A stretch of 64,000 nucleotides of DNA from assembly GCA_948144175.1 (NCBI GenBank), contig CANXME010000232.1, positions 1 through 64,000 on the forward strand, in the 5' to 3' direction. Within the stretch, counting starts at the first letter, position 1, and each line of letters opens with the position of its first letter. Shown one piece after another: positions 22,197 to 32,845 of this stretch. The notes under the pieces were generated by a model. The model was given only the letters and a program-made list of their open reading frames with translations. It was not told where the DNA came from and made no database searches. The position numbers were made by a program, and so were the translations under genes. This DNA comes from Closterium sp. NIES-65. Lineage: Eukaryota > Streptophyta > Zygnematophyceae > Desmidiales > Closteriaceae.

Positions 22197-25100
22197 ATGG
22201 CGGGCAACACCTCGGCGGTAGCTGGTGAATCTTCAGCCCAAGATCGTAGCGGCAGCCATGATTCTGGTGTTTCTGCGCCAAGGGGAGCGCGAACAAACCA
22301 GGGCTCGCTGATCAAGGAGGTGCTGAAAAACTTCACCGTCGAGAAGTTCAATGGTGAGGGCTATGATGATTGGGCCTGGAAAATGCAACTTTATTTCCGT
22401 CAAATCGGATTGCTGAAACTAATGATTGGGGAAGAGCCTAGACCGAGTGACCCCGCCCTTCAGGAAGATTGGGACGAGCGCGCCTCGGCTGGCTACTACT
22501 TGATGTCGCAGAGTTTGGAGCTGAACCAGCGTCACCACGTCATGCACCTGCTGCCGGAGGTTGAGTGCGGTCCGAAGGCGTGGACGGTGTTGAAGGAGCT
22601 GCACGCCCCGACCTCCGTTGTTGCAACATTGATGCTGGAGAGGGAGCTGTCCGCGTTGCGCCTGAGCGAGGGAGAGCCGGTGCAACCTGTCCTGGACAAA
22701 TTGCGCGACCTCTACGCGAAGTTGGCGACCGCAGGAATCACCTACCCGGAGCAAACAAAGTGCTTGAAGATGCTCTCGCTGCTGCCGGAATCGTGGCTTC
22801 AATTTACGAGCGGATTGAGCCTGCCGCAGAACCAGAGCTTGTGGACGCTCGAGTGGGTGCGGACGAAGATTCTGGAGGAGGACTTCCGTCGCCGCCAACT
22901 GAGGGGTGGAGACGACGGCAGCAGCGGCTACGGGATGCAAGGGAGCCGACGTGGCAAAGGACGTGGCTTCGGTGGTGCTGGACGCGGTGCAAAGAAAGAC
23001 GACGACTCCAACGACCAACAAGGAGGTACCGGTTGGGGTCGCGGTGCGAAATCTGGACGTGGGGGCAAGTCGGGTGCTGGTGGCAAAATGAAAGGGAGTT
23101 GCTGGTATTGTGAGAAGGAAGGGCACCCCTGGTTTTTGTGCTATAAGAAACCCGATGGATGGACCCCCCAGAATCGTCACCAGGATGGCGGCGCGCGGAG
23201 GAATCAGAAAAACGGCGCCAACATGGTCGCTGATTCGTCCGACAACAACCCGAAGGGCAACGGCGGTGCGGAGAAGAAGAAGGAGCGCACCGCAGGCCAA
23301 TTCTTCCATATGGGAGACAAGGGGGAGCAAGGAGACGCATCTGCTAAGGCTGGAGCAGAGCTGCACCCCCTGGACTATTGGGTGTTGGACACAGGCGCTG
23401 CTTGGACAATGACGCCGCGCAAGGACCTGCTGGACGACGTACGCGCTGCACCGATTAATGAGGTGTGCTCTGCCTCTGGACACATGTTGAAGGTGGCTGG
23501 TGCGGGACGAGCTGCATTTAAGGGAGCGGATGGCAAGCCGGTGGTGCTGCACGACGTTCTCCTCGTCCCCGACCTGAAGGCCAACCTCATCTCCCTCCGT
23601 AAGCTTGGCAAGGCTGGGGTGAACACCAACACGGATGGGGCTCGCACTTATAAGGGGAAGCTGGGCAATCGGGTGCTTTGGGATCTGCACGAGAGCAAGG
23701 ACGTGTACAGATCTATGTGGCAGCTGCCGGCGCTGGCGTGGCACGGTGGGGGGCAGGCTGGAGAGGGGTCTGCATCCCAGGGGGAGTGCAACGCCGTTGG
23801 AGGGGTTGGTGTGAAAGTGTCGGCCAGATCTGGGGAGACAGATTGGGCAACTGCACACCGACGTTTGGGGCATGTGGCAATGCCTTTGCTGAAGCAGCTG
23901 GAGAAGGATGGAGCCGTTAAGGGCTTAAAGCTGAACGGACAACCACCCGATGATAACTGTGAAATTTGCCTCCTTTCAAAGTTCACCCGTTTCCCCTTCC
24001 ATAGTGTGGCTGGCAGGAGCAAAAAGCCGTTGGAGCTGGTCCACATGGACTTGGTGGGGCCGCTGCCGGTGCAAGGGCACAAGGGGGAGCGGTACTTCTT
24101 AACCATAGTGGATGACTGGAGCAGGCTAATGTGGGCGTATCCGCTGAAGCAGAAAGATCACGCCGCCTCCACGATTCGGGACGATTGGCTGCCGTTCGTG
24201 GAGAAGCAAGCGGAGTGTGTGGTGAAGCGGATTAGGACAGATCGGGGTGGTGAGTTCCTTGGAACTGACATGACGGCCTGGCTCAAGAAGCAGGGCATCC
24301 AGAGGGAGCTGACCACGGCTTACACCCCACAGTCCAACGGTGTAGCAGAACGGGCGAACCGGACAATTCTGGAGACAGCTAGGGCGCTGCTCATAGAATC
24401 TGGGCTGGGCAACTTGATGTGGCCCCATGCTGTTCGGCACGCTACCGTCGCTAGGAACAGGGTACTCACAAAGGTTGGGGATGACTCGTGGGTGCCGTTG
24501 GAGAGGTGGCTTGGGAGGAAGCCGCCGGTTGACATGCTGAGGGTGTTCGGTTGCATGGCAGTCGCCCACGTCCCCAAGACCTATCGCAGTAAGTTGGGGG
24601 CGAGTGCAATCTGGTGTGTGCATTTGGGGCTGGCTGCTGAGAGCAAGGGATGGCTGCTGTGGGAGCCTTCCAAGGGTGTGTTGTTTGACAGCAGGGATGT
24701 GAAGTTTGTTGAGGGCATGATGTATGGGAGCTGGGAGAAACAGCCGGAGGCCAGGGTGTCCCAGCAGATGGAGCAGATTACCATGCAGCTGGACCTGACT
24801 CCTAGTGTGTGGGAGGAGGGAGAGGAGGCAGCTGCAGAGGGTGGTGATAAAGAGAAGGTGCAGGAGGCACCTGCTGGTGGAGGTGATGGTGTGGAGATTA
24901 GCGGTAGCACTAGTGGAGCTGCTGGATCCGAGGGAGGAGAGCAGCAGCAGGGGATAACTAAGAAGCCGAAGGGTGTTATTATGAAGGGATGGGAGACACC
25001 CGTCTCCAGGCCAGGACGTACCCGTATGGCTACTAAGAAGCTGACTGCAGGAGCTGATGTAGCGGAGCAGCAGCTTGGGACCGAGGAGGCATTGCTGATT

Positions 25101-26777
25101 CTACCGCATGGCTATGACCCGGATGAGGAGGATCAACCTGCGTACTGTTTTCTTGCCCCTGCACCAGAGGAACCAGCTAGCATGGAGGAGGCATTAGCTG
25201 GACCAGATAGGGACAAATGGCTAGCTTCCAGGGATGCTGAGTACCAGAGCCTGCTGGAGAATGGGACTTGGGAACTAGTGGTGCTGCCTGAGGGAAAGAA
25301 AGCGGTACAATGCAAGTGGGTGCTAAGGATCAAGACTGACGACAAGGGGCAGGTCACCATCTACAAGAGTAGGTTGGTGGCTAAGGGGTTTATGCAGAAG
25401 GAGAAGCGGGACTTCAATGAGATCTTTGCTCCCACTGCCAAACCCCCTACCCTTCGTGTCTTGTTGGCAGATGCAGCCGTTAGTGGGAAGTTCATTATCC
25501 AGATGGATATATCAACGGCATTTCTCAACGGGATTTTAGAGGAGGAGGTGTTCATGACGCAGCCACCTGGGTATGAGGATGGTACGGGCAGGGTGTGCAA
25601 GCTGAAAAAGTCCATCTACGGCTTGAAGCAGGCGCCACGCTGCTGGTACCAGAAGTTGGCAGCTGTTTTAGAGGAGATGGGATTCAGGACCAGCAGCTGT
25701 GATGAGAGCCTCTTTCTCAAGGGGGAGGGGGAGAAGCTGGTGCTGTTTCTGGTCTATGTGGACGACATTCTTCTCTTTAGCAGCAGCATGAAGGAGATCC
25801 AGAAGGTGCAGCAGCAGCTGATGGAGAACTTCAAGTGCAAGAACCTTGGGGAGGTAAAGTACTACCTCGGGATGCACGTGGAGAGGGATCTGGATCACAG
25901 GTGGTTGAAGCTGCACCAGGAGAAGTTCATCAAGGAGCTTGGGGAGAAGTACGGAATTGAGAATGAGCGCAAGGTTGCAACTCCCCTGCCAGCAGAATTC
26001 AGGCTTGTGAAAGCTGCAGAGGATGAAGGGGTTGAAGCCGAGGAGCAGCAGCAATTTCAGTCCTTGGTGGGCAGCCTCTTGTATGCAGCAGTTCACACGA
26101 GACCCGACATCTCTTTCTCGGTTGGGCAGCTGGCTAGGGTAGTGCAGAATCCATCAGAGGAGCAGGTGGATGCAGCTGAGCGTGTGGTGAAGTATCTGAA
26201 CTCTCACCCAAGCATTGGAGTTCAATACTCCGCATCTGCACAGGTGAAGCAGAAAGGGGTTGAGGTGCTGAAAGAGAAGGGGGAGAGGCTTGGAGAAGGC
26301 AAGCTTTTTCTCACTTGCTTTACTGACGCTACGTGGGCCTCTGAGAAGGAGGATTCCTCATCTGTGGGAGGATACATCTGCGTAGTTGGGGGAGGACCGG
26401 TTAGTTGGAGGTCAAAGAAGCAGACGGAGACAGCACTCTCTTCTGTGGAATCAGAGTACATGGCGATGTTCCATGGGGTGAAGGAGGTGATTTGGCTGAG
26501 GAGGCTGTTGGAGGAGATTGGCCAGGAGCAAAAGGTTGCTACGCCGCTCTTTTGTGATAGCAAGGGAGCTCTTGGGATGGCCAGGAACGCTGTGCTTCAT
26601 GGGCTGAATAAGCACATGCGTATCAAGTGGCACTGGCTGCGTAAGGAGGTGAAGAGGGGGACGGTGAATCCAATCTACATCAAGACTCACCAGCAGCCAG
26701 CAGACTTCCTCACCAAGAGGCTTGCGGATGAGTCTCATTGGCGTTGTGTGCGCATGAGTGGAATGAGCATGAACTAG
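22197..26777 (+). CDS. Copia Gag-Pol polyprotein of A2 (1526 aa)
   Basis: One unbroken frame starts at the first ATG after the primer site. Residues 1-230 are the Gag domain (KFNGEGYDDWAWKMQLYF). A Gly/Arg/Lys-rich stretch leads to a zinc knuckle C302-X2-C305-X4-H310-X4-C315. The protease has LDTGAAW with catalytic Asp398. The pre-integrase H-H-C-C region is at about 545-590 (HRRLGH, CEICL). The integrase triad is D618, D682 and E718, a D-D-35-E spacing. After a Pro/Glu-rich linker (about 870-950), RT runs from about 1000 with YVDD at 1187-1190. RNase H has D1377, E1418 and D1454 and ends with THQQPADFLTKRL. The order GAG-PR-INT-RT-RH defines Ty1/copia. It would make virus-like particles, copy its RNA and insert the cDNA. 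No stop, frameshift or lost catalytic residue is seen. Confidence 0.97.
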   Translation: MAGNTSAVAGESSAQDRSGSHDSGVSAPRGARTNQGSLIKEVLKNFTVEKFNGEGYDDWAWKMQLYFRQIGLLKLMIGEEPRPSDPALQEDWDERASAGYYLMSQSLELNQRHHVMHLLPEVECGPKAWTVLKELHAPTSVVATLMLERELSALRLSEGEPVQPVLDKLRDLYAKLATAGITYPEQTKCLKMLSLLPESWLQFTSGLSLPQNQSLWTLEWVRTKILEEDFRRRQLRGGDDGSSGYGMQGSRRGKGRGFGGAGRGAKKDDDSNDQQGGTGWGRGAKSGRGGKSGAGGKMKGSCWYCEKEGHPWFLCYKKPDGWTPQNRHQDGGARRNQKNGANMVADSSDNNPKGNGGAEKKKERTAGQFFHMGDKGEQGDASAKAGAELHPLDYWVLDTGAAWTMTPRKDLLDDVRAAPINEVCSASGHMLKVAGAGRAAFKGADGKPVVLHDVLLVPDLKANLISLRKLGKAGVNTNTDGARTYKGKLGNRVLWDLHESKDVYRSMWQLPALAWHGGGQAGEGSASQGECNAVGGVGVKVSARSGETDWATAHRRLGHVAMPLLKQLEKDGAVKGLKLNGQPPDDNCEICLLSKFTRFPFHSVAGRSKKPLELVHMDLVGPLPVQGHKGERYFLTIVDDWSRLMWAYPLKQKDHAASTIRDDWLPFVEKQAECVVKRIRTDRGGEFLGTDMTAWLKKQGIQRELTTAYTPQSNGVAERANRTILETARALLIESGLGNLMWPHAVRHATVARNRVLTKVGDDSWVPLERWLGRKPPVDMLRVFGCMAVAHVPKTYRSKLGASAIWCVHLGLAAESKGWLLWEPSKGVLFDSRDVKFVEGMMYGSWEKQPEARVSQQMEQITMQLDLTPSVWEEGEEAAAEGGDKEKVQEAPAGGGDGVEISGSTSGAAGSEGGEQQQGITKKPKGVIMKGWETPVSRPGRTRMATKKLTAGADVAEQQLGTEEALLILPHGYDPDEEDQPAYCFLAPAPEEPASMEEALAGPDRDKWLASRDAEYQSLLENGTWELVVLPEGKKAVQCKWVLRIKTDDKGQVTIYKSRLVAKGFMQKEKRDFNEIFAPTAKPPTLRVLLADAAVSGKFIIQMDISTAFLNGILEEEVFMTQPPGYEDGTGRVCKLKKSIYGLKQAPRCWYQKLAAVLEEMGFRTSSCDESLFLKGEGEKLVLFLVYVDDILLFSSSMKEIQKVQQQLMENFKCKNLGEVKYYLGMHVERDLDHRWLKLHQEKFIKELGEKYGIENERKVATPLPAEFRLVKAAEDEGVEAEEQQQFQSLVGSLLYAAVHTRPDISFSVGQLARVVQNPSEEQVDAAERVVKYLNSHPSIGVQYSASAQVKQKGVEVLKEKGERLGEGKLFLTCFTDATWASEKEDSSSVGGYICVVGGGPVSWRSKKQTETALSSVESEYMAMFHGVKEVIWLRRLLEEIGQEQKVATPLFCDSKGALGMARNAVLHGLNKHMRIKWHWLRKEVKRGTVNPIYIKTHQQPADFLTKRLADESHWRCVRMSGMSMN

Positions 26778-26805
26778 TATGGAATGATGGGGATGCAGCC
26801 GGCAG

Positions 26806-26819
26806 GCTGAGGGGGAGTG
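26806..26819 (+). promoter_or_regulatory. Polypurine tract of A2
   Basis: GCTGAGGGGGAGTG directly precedes the 3' LTR and is the expected plus-strand primer. Confidence 0.82.
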
Positions 26820-27912
26820 TGTTGGGTGCAAATTCACATTGCACGACATCCTGCCGTCTGTTTGTACGAGTATGCGTGTGCGAATGCATTTGCGTGTGAA
26901 TGGTATGTTTGTGTGTTTGTTTGCTTTCGCAATTTTCGCTTGAAGCATTTGCAGGTACTCGCAAAATGTGCGCTTCGGCATAACATTGTACGCGCTATGA
27001 ACAGTACAAGCAGAAAGGACGAGCTCGCAAAGGAACCCAAGATGGAAGCTTTGCGGTTCAACTTACTTGATTGCGCAGATTCAGTTCTATCCAACTCGAA
27101 ATTGTACTGTTTTGTTTGGTTGACTATAGTGTAGCAGGGCAGGCACTATAGGGGTACAATTTAGGTGAAGGTTGGATGTTGTTTGTCTGTATCTGCATGC
27201 TACAGGGCCAGGGGAAACCAGCGGAACCAGCATTTGGCTGGTTGGGCAAAGACAAAACAGGTTCTGTTTTTAGGACCTGAACCTGGTTGTTGTTTCCCCA
27301 GGTTGGAAAAACAGAACCAGAGGTTGTTCACCAACCTATCACTTGCTATTTTGTCCAGCCAGGTTGGTTCTGTTGCTTGGAATTATTTGGGATCATCCCT
27401 GGTTGTTCCCAGGTTGATTCCCAAGGTCCTTGCTAGCTAGAGCTATTTATTCCTTCTCTGTTTGTACCTGAACATAGTAAAATTGATTCAAGCGAATTCC
27501 TTCCTTGCTGGAATTTCTTTTCTACGCGGTGCGACGGCGAAATGCTACCCGAGTCAACGCTAGTACGCTAGCACTCCAACGCTAGGCTAACGCTGTCCGA
27601 GCCATAACTTCGTAATGGCAGAACTTTTCGCGAGGCAACTTGGCTTATTTTAAAGCTCTTAGAGTGAGCTTCGATATAGGAAATTCTCAGCTTAATCCGA
27701 TCGACGGTCTGCACGATACGCTGCGCGACGTTCAAGGTACTCTTGCTGTTTTGACTAAGTCCCTCTTGATCCCTCTCTCTACAAACTCGGACCCGAGGAT
27801 AGGGGCTGGTCTTGTACCAGGCACCCAAGGACCCTTGGAGGTGACCCCGAGGAGAGGTTTTAAGTGTGATAAAGTCTTAATAGCTTGAGTTTATTAGGCC
27901 CTTACACCAACA
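26820..27912 (+). repeat. 3' LTR of A2
   Basis: This 1093-bp LTR has the same base sequence as the 5' LTR wherever I compared them, including all embedded short frames. It is followed by the duplication CCTTC. Confidence 0.96.
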
Positions 27913-28456
27913 CCTTCTGCGAGCCTTCTGTTGTGCGGAGGGCATTCGCCAGATGTTCACACTTTTGGCCTCTCCGCAGCAAAATGGGATTGCTAAGCGC
28001 CGCATTGGCATGGTCACAGACGTCGCTCCTACGTCCATGATCCATGCGGCTGCTCCCCATTTTCTGTGGCCGTTTGCGGTTCAATACGCTGCGCATCAGC
28101 TCAACCTCCAGCCCCGGGTCTCCATGCCGGACACCACACCTACTCTGCAATGGACGGCAAAGGTTGGCGATGCCTCTGCGTTCTGTGTCTGGGGATCTCG
28201 AGCTTTTGTCCGTGACTTGTCTGCGGACAAGCTGTCCTCCCGTGCTGTTCCCTGCGTCTTCCTTGGCTTCCCCCCTGACGCGCCTGGTTGGCAGTTTTAC
28301 CACCCCACCTCGCGTCGTGTTCTGTCCTTCCAGGACGTCACGTTTGACGAGTCGGTTCCTTACTACCGTCTCTTCCCCTACCGCACTGCCCCCCTCCCCC
28401 CCCCGCCGCTCTTCCTCGCGCCAGGTCCTCCCCCAGTAGACCCCCTCCCCCCTTAG
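27913..28456 (+). pseudogene. C-terminal integrase of B4, right of A2
   Basis: It continues the integrase cut by A2: LRAFCCAEGIRQMFTL, then SPQQNGIAKRRIG. The catalytic glutamate of the usual AERRIG is lysine here, so the integrase is dead independently of A2. GWQFYHPTSRRVLSFQDVTF and a Pro-rich end follow. The frame closes at TAG 28454-28456, where B9 has CAG. Confidence 0.82.
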
Positions 28457-29195
28457 GGTCATCCCCCCTCAGGTGTGTCTCAGGTAGACGCACTCGAGCC
28501 TGTCGAGGTAGCTGTTGACTGTGGTGCTGCTAGGAGTGCTGAGCCTGCGGGTGCCGGGTCTGGGGGTGCTGAGCCTGAGCGTGCGGAGCCTGGGGGTGCA
28601 GAGTCTAAGGGTGCTGAGCCTGGGGGTGCTGAGCCTTGGGTTTTTGATTCTGGGGGTGCTTATCCTAAGGGAGCTGAGCCTCAAGGTCCCTCAGGTGCTT
28701 CATCCCAACGGGAGCCACTCTCTCCACAGCAGCGGCGCGAGTGGTTTGGTCGGTGCTGGAGCCCTGCTGCTGGAGCTCAAGGTACTACGGGCTCTGGAGG
28801 TCTTGCTGTTGCTGGTGGTGCTGGGGGTTCTGGAGCCACCGGTCCCGGAGGTGCTCGTACTGGAGCTGCTGCCGGGCATGGTGGTGCTGCTGGAGCTGGA
28901 GCTGCTGGAGGGGCTGGAGCTGGCGATGCTGCTGGAGCAGGTGCTGCTGGAGGCACTGGAGCTGGCGCTACTTGAGCTGCTGGGTCTTCTCGTGGTCATG
29001 CCGGAGCTGGAGCTGCTGAGGTGCTGGCGCTGGAGGTGTTGTTGGAGCCGGTGCTCCTGGGGGTGCTGGAGTTGGCGCTACTGGAGCTGCTGGAGGTGCT
29101 GGTGGAGCTGGTGGTGCTGCTGGAGTTGGAGCTAACGCTGGGGGTGCTGGTGCTTTCCCTGCTGGTTCTGGAGGTGCTGCGCGGCCGCGGCCGTA
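28457..29195 (+). pseudogene. Repeat linker of B4
   Basis: The Glu-Pro-Gly-Gly-Ala repeats (28530-28690) and the Gly/Ala-rich tail (28750-29190) continue the polyprotein after the TAG. Several frames stay open here because the GCTGGAG-type repeats lack stops. It ends at the shared RPRPYF junction with RT. Confidence 0.7.
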
Positions 29196-31409
29196 CTTCG
29201 TTCCGCTCCTTGAGCAGGTTATTGGTCTCTCGCCTTCTACTGGTCTTGCTCCTTCCTTAGAGTGTTCACCGCCTATCCAGTCGCAATCACAGTTGCTGCC
29301 CGCCTCCCCTATGCCTGCTTCTTCTCCTTACACTAGTCCGACCAGAGGTCTTACGGAGCGTCGTGAGCATGAGTCTCGTCATGCGTCGCCTGTTCATGCA
29401 GCTCGCACTGGTCATCGTGGTTTGCGTCAGCGTCCTCCTCCTGTCCTTGGCACGCATCAGATGGCTCTACGTCCGTCCACTGCTCCGCAGCGTGTCCCTT
29501 TGCTGTCTCCTCCAGCGCCCTTGCTGACCTTGAGTCTGACTCCCTCCGTGCTGCTAGTCCTACTGTTATGCGACTCCTAGCCACTATTGTCACCGACCCT
29601 TCCTTTGAGTTCACTGCTGCGTCTGCCTTAGTTGCTGAGCTTGTCGACTTGGCTGCTCACTGTCGTCTAGACTACGCTGCTAGCCTTGTTGCTGAGTTTG
29701 AGTCAGTCTGTCCTCCGTCCGTTGGGGGTGAGTGTGCTCTTGGCACGGACGTCCTTGAGGACAGGCAGGAGGAGTTCTAGTGTTTTGCTGCTGCTTTACC
29801 TCATCTCGTGTGCATGCTGATTGCACGTGAGGGAGACCCGGATGCACCAGACATCCCGACTCCGCGCTCTTACACAGAGGCGATAGAGGGTCCCTACTCC
29901 TCTCAGTGGCAGTCAACCATGGATGCAAATATGGCATCTTCGAAGTCCACAGGCACCTAAGTCAACGAGGTTCCCCCTCCTAGGGCGAACATCGTTAGTG
30001 GCATGTGGGTGTCTCCGCCTGTCTTCAAGGCGCATTAAGTGGCTCGAGGCTTCAGTCAGCGACAAGGAGTTGACTTCTTCCAGACCTTCTCCCCGAACCC
30101 GAAGATGACCACTCTTCGGGTTCTGGTGTACGTCGCTGCTCAGCGTGACTACGAGCTTCACTCTCTTGACTATAGCACTGCTTTCCTGTAGGGCAGCCTA
30201 CACGAGGAGGTCTGACTGCACCACTCACCTGGCTTCACTGGGTCGTTTCCTGCTGGTATCCAGTGGAGCCTCGGGCGGCCAGTCTACGGTCTTTGCCAGG
30301 CACCCCGCGAGTGGCACAACACACTGAGGACTACGCTTGCGGCTCTTGGGTTTGCTTCTTCCACTGCTGACCCGACGCTGTTTCTCCGCACCGACACTTC
30401 GCTGCCGCCGTTCTACATCCTCGTGTACGTCAACGACTTGGTCTTTGCTACTACTGACGCTGTTGGAGTCGCCAACGTGAAGTCGGAGCTATAGAAGAGA
30501 CACACGTGCACAGACCTGAGTGAACTGCGCAGCTACCTTGGCTTGCAGATCACCCGGGATAGAGCACAGCGCACCATTACCTTGACGCAGTCACACATGG
30601 TGCAGCAGGTCCTTCAGCGCTTCGACTTCACGTACTCCTCGCCTCAGGCCACTCCTCTGTCTACTCGCCACTCGCTCTCAGCTCTGCCTTCGGATGAGTC
30701 CGTAGAGCCGAGTGGCCCATACCCAGAGCTTGTTGGCTGCCTCATGTACCAGATGACCTGCACTCGACCTGACCTGGCATACCCTTTTTGCATCTTGGCA
30801 CGCTATGTTGCTCCTAGGAGACACCGACGAGAGCACATTCATGCAGCTAAGAGGGTGTTGCGTTACCTGTGCAGTACGTCGGGCATGGGGCTCGTGCTTG
30901 GAGGACGGGTTCGGGTTGTCCTCACTTGTCACGCAGACGCTTCTTGGGTTGACGACTTGGCTACGCAGCGGTCGTCACAGGGTTACACCTTCAGCCTTGG
31001 CTCCAGTTCTGTTTCGTGGCGGTCTACCCACTCGTCTTCTGTTGTGAGTTCCAGTTGTGAGGCTGAGATCTACGCAGGGGCCATGGCTGCACAGGAGTTA
31101 CGCTAGCTCACCTACCTGGTAACTGACTTGGGAGAGGCGCCTCGTTCTCCTCCAGTTCTGTACGTCGACAACAAGGCCATGCTGGCCTTGTGTCAGGAGC
31201 ACAGACTGGAGCACAGAAAGAAGCACATTGCTCTGCGCTACTTCCTTGCTTGAGAGTTACAGCAGCGTGGTCAGCTTCGTCTTGCTTACGTGGCCTCTCG
31301 GGCCAACACTGCTGATATCTTTACCAAGGCACTTCAGCCTTGTGATCATCAGCTCTTTTGTACTATGTTAGGTCTTGTGCCTACCGTGCCTCACTTGCTT
31401 ACCTCTTGA
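29196..31409 (+). pseudogene. Reverse transcriptase/RNase H of B4, multiply broken
   Basis: Family B pol homologous to B1 is present throughout, but with many lesions. These include TAG replacing CAG at 30189-30191 and 30492-30494, TGG to TAG at 31104-31106, and TGA replacing a sense codon near 31252. A stretch around 30008 lacks the sequence found in B1. The active-site YVDD is YVND (near 30426). RNase H runs to the stop at 31407-31409 after CLTS-like ending HLLTS. Confidence 0.85.
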
Positions 31410-31628
31410 CTTTGCTTGTACTGTGATCTATATATACCTGCACCTGCATGCTTACCCTTGCTATGTTGAGTTCACTGTCTTGCTTGTTCACCTTGGTTTT
31501 TTATCCTGCATGTGAACTGGCCTTGTGGTCTTGTACTTGTGCTCAGACTGTGTGGTGACATTGTGATCCACCGTGGGCTTGACCTTGCCTTGCTCTCTTG
31601 CTTGTCCCCCACTTTGCCTATCGGGGTG

Positions 31629-31669
31629 TGTCAGAACTATATTGTAGGTTGTATTGGGGCACTCCTTAT
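31629..31669 (+). repeat. 3' LTR of B4, left piece
   Basis: It starts TGTCAGAACTATATTG after the purine tract and is interrupted by solo LTR A5. The remaining LTR resumes after 32762. Without A5 and one copy of the duplication, the LTR is about 119 bp, matching the B9 LTR type and unlike the B2 5' LTR. Confidence 0.8.
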
Positions 31670-32762
31670 TGTTGGTGTAAGGGCCTAATAAACTCAAGCT
31701 ATTAAGACTTTATCACACTTAAAACCTCTCCTCGGGGTCACCTCCAAGGGTCCTTGGGTGCCTGGTACAAGACCAGCCCCTATCCTCGGGTCCGAGTTTG
31801 TAGAGAGAGGGATCAAGAGGGACTTAGTCAAAACAGCAAGAGTACCTTGAACGTCGCGCAGCGTATCGTGCAGACCGTCGATCGGATTAAGCTGAGAATT
31901 TCCTATATCGAAGCTCACTCTAAGAGCTTTAAAATAAGCCAAGTTGCCTCGCGAAAAGTTCTGCCATTACGAAGTTATGGCTCGGACAGCGTTAGCCTAG
32001 CGTTGGAGTGCTAGCGTACTAGCGTTGACTCGGGTAGCATTTCGCCGTCGCACCGCGTAGAAAAGAAATTCCAGCAAGGAAGGAATTCGCTTGAATCAAT
32101 TTTACTATGTTCAGGTACAAACAGAGAAGGAATAAATAGCTCTAGCTAGCAAGGACCTTGGGAATCAACCTGGGAACAACCAGGGATGATCCCAAATAAT
32201 TCCAAGCAACAGAACCAACCTGGCTGGACAAAATAGCAAGTGATAGGTTGGTGAACAACCTCTGGTTCTGTTTTTCCAACCTGGGGAAACAACAACCAGG
32301 TTCAGGTCCTAAAAACAGAACCTGTTTTGTCTTTGCCCAACCAGCCAAATGCTGGTTCCGCTGGTTTCCCCTGGCCCTGTAGCATGCAGATACAGACAAA
32401 CAACATCCAACCTTCACCTAAATTGTACCCCTATAGTGCCTGCCCTGCTACACTATAGTCAACCAAACAAAACAGTACAATTTCGAGTTGGATAGAACTG
32501 AATCTGCGCAATCAAGTAAGTTGAACCGCAAAGCTTCCATCTTGGGTTCCTTTGCGAGCTCGTCCTTTCTGCTTGTACTGTTCATAGCGCGTACAATGTT
32601 ATGCCGAAGCGCACATTTTGCGAGTACCTGCAAATGCTTCAAGCGAAAATTGCGAAAGCAAACAAACACACAAACATACCATTCACACGCAAATGCATTC
32701 GCACACGCATACTCGTACAAACAGACGGCAGGATGTCGTGCAATGTGAATTTGCACCCAACA
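31670..32762 (-). repeat. A5: solo LTR of family A
   Basis: A single 1093-bp family A LTR lies in minus orientation with no adjacent internal sequence. It is flanked by a perfect 5-bp duplication CTTAT (31665-31669 and 32763-32767). This is the product expected when the two LTRs of an inserted element recombine and delete its internal part. The target is the 3' LTR of B4. Confidence 0.96.
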
Positions 32763-32845
32763 CTTATGGGGTACAGTATTGTTAAGTTTTGCCTATACAA
32801 ACCTTGTACTGCCCTGTTTCCAGTCATTCCTTGTTTTTATTCTCA
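32763..32845 (+). repeat. 3' LTR of B4, right piece
   Basis: After the CTTAT copy, GGGGTACAGTATTG continues the LTR to about TTATTCTCA. The exact end is uncertain because gag-like sequence of B5 follows at once. Confidence 0.65.

Larger units (their letters stand above)
21058..27912 (+). mobile_element. Family A Ty1/copia retrotransposon, copy A2 (structurally intact)
   Basis: This 6855-bp element has two 1093-bp LTRs that I could not tell apart in the parts compared. It has a perfect 5-bp target duplication CCTTC (21053-21057 and 27913-27917), a primer site, a purine tract and one unbroken 1526-codon frame. The target is the integrase region of B4. All parts expected for autonomous transposition are visible, and the LTR identity implies recent insertion. 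Confidence 0.97.

Noticed and set aside
22419..23873. 484-codon minus-strand open frame opposite A2 gag-pol, with equivalents at 42837-44291, 47082-48293 and 3973-5376
   Set aside because: It is the antisense of conserved gag-pol and is seen only where the sense frame is conserved. The product is low-complexity and without motifs.
28515..29135. Leucine-rich frames in the B linkers (also 10702-11415, 18982-19848 and 33372-34136)
   Set aside because: They are the shifted frames of GCTGGAG-type repeats (Leu/Val-rich by necessity); the Ala/Gly/Glu/Pro frame matches the polyprotein.
14836..32845. Reading B2 plus B4 as one normal element with a tandem duplication
   Set aside because: The end LTRs are of different subtypes (128 versus about 119 bp), and no CCCGG duplication follows the right LTR, so a fusion of two elements fits better.
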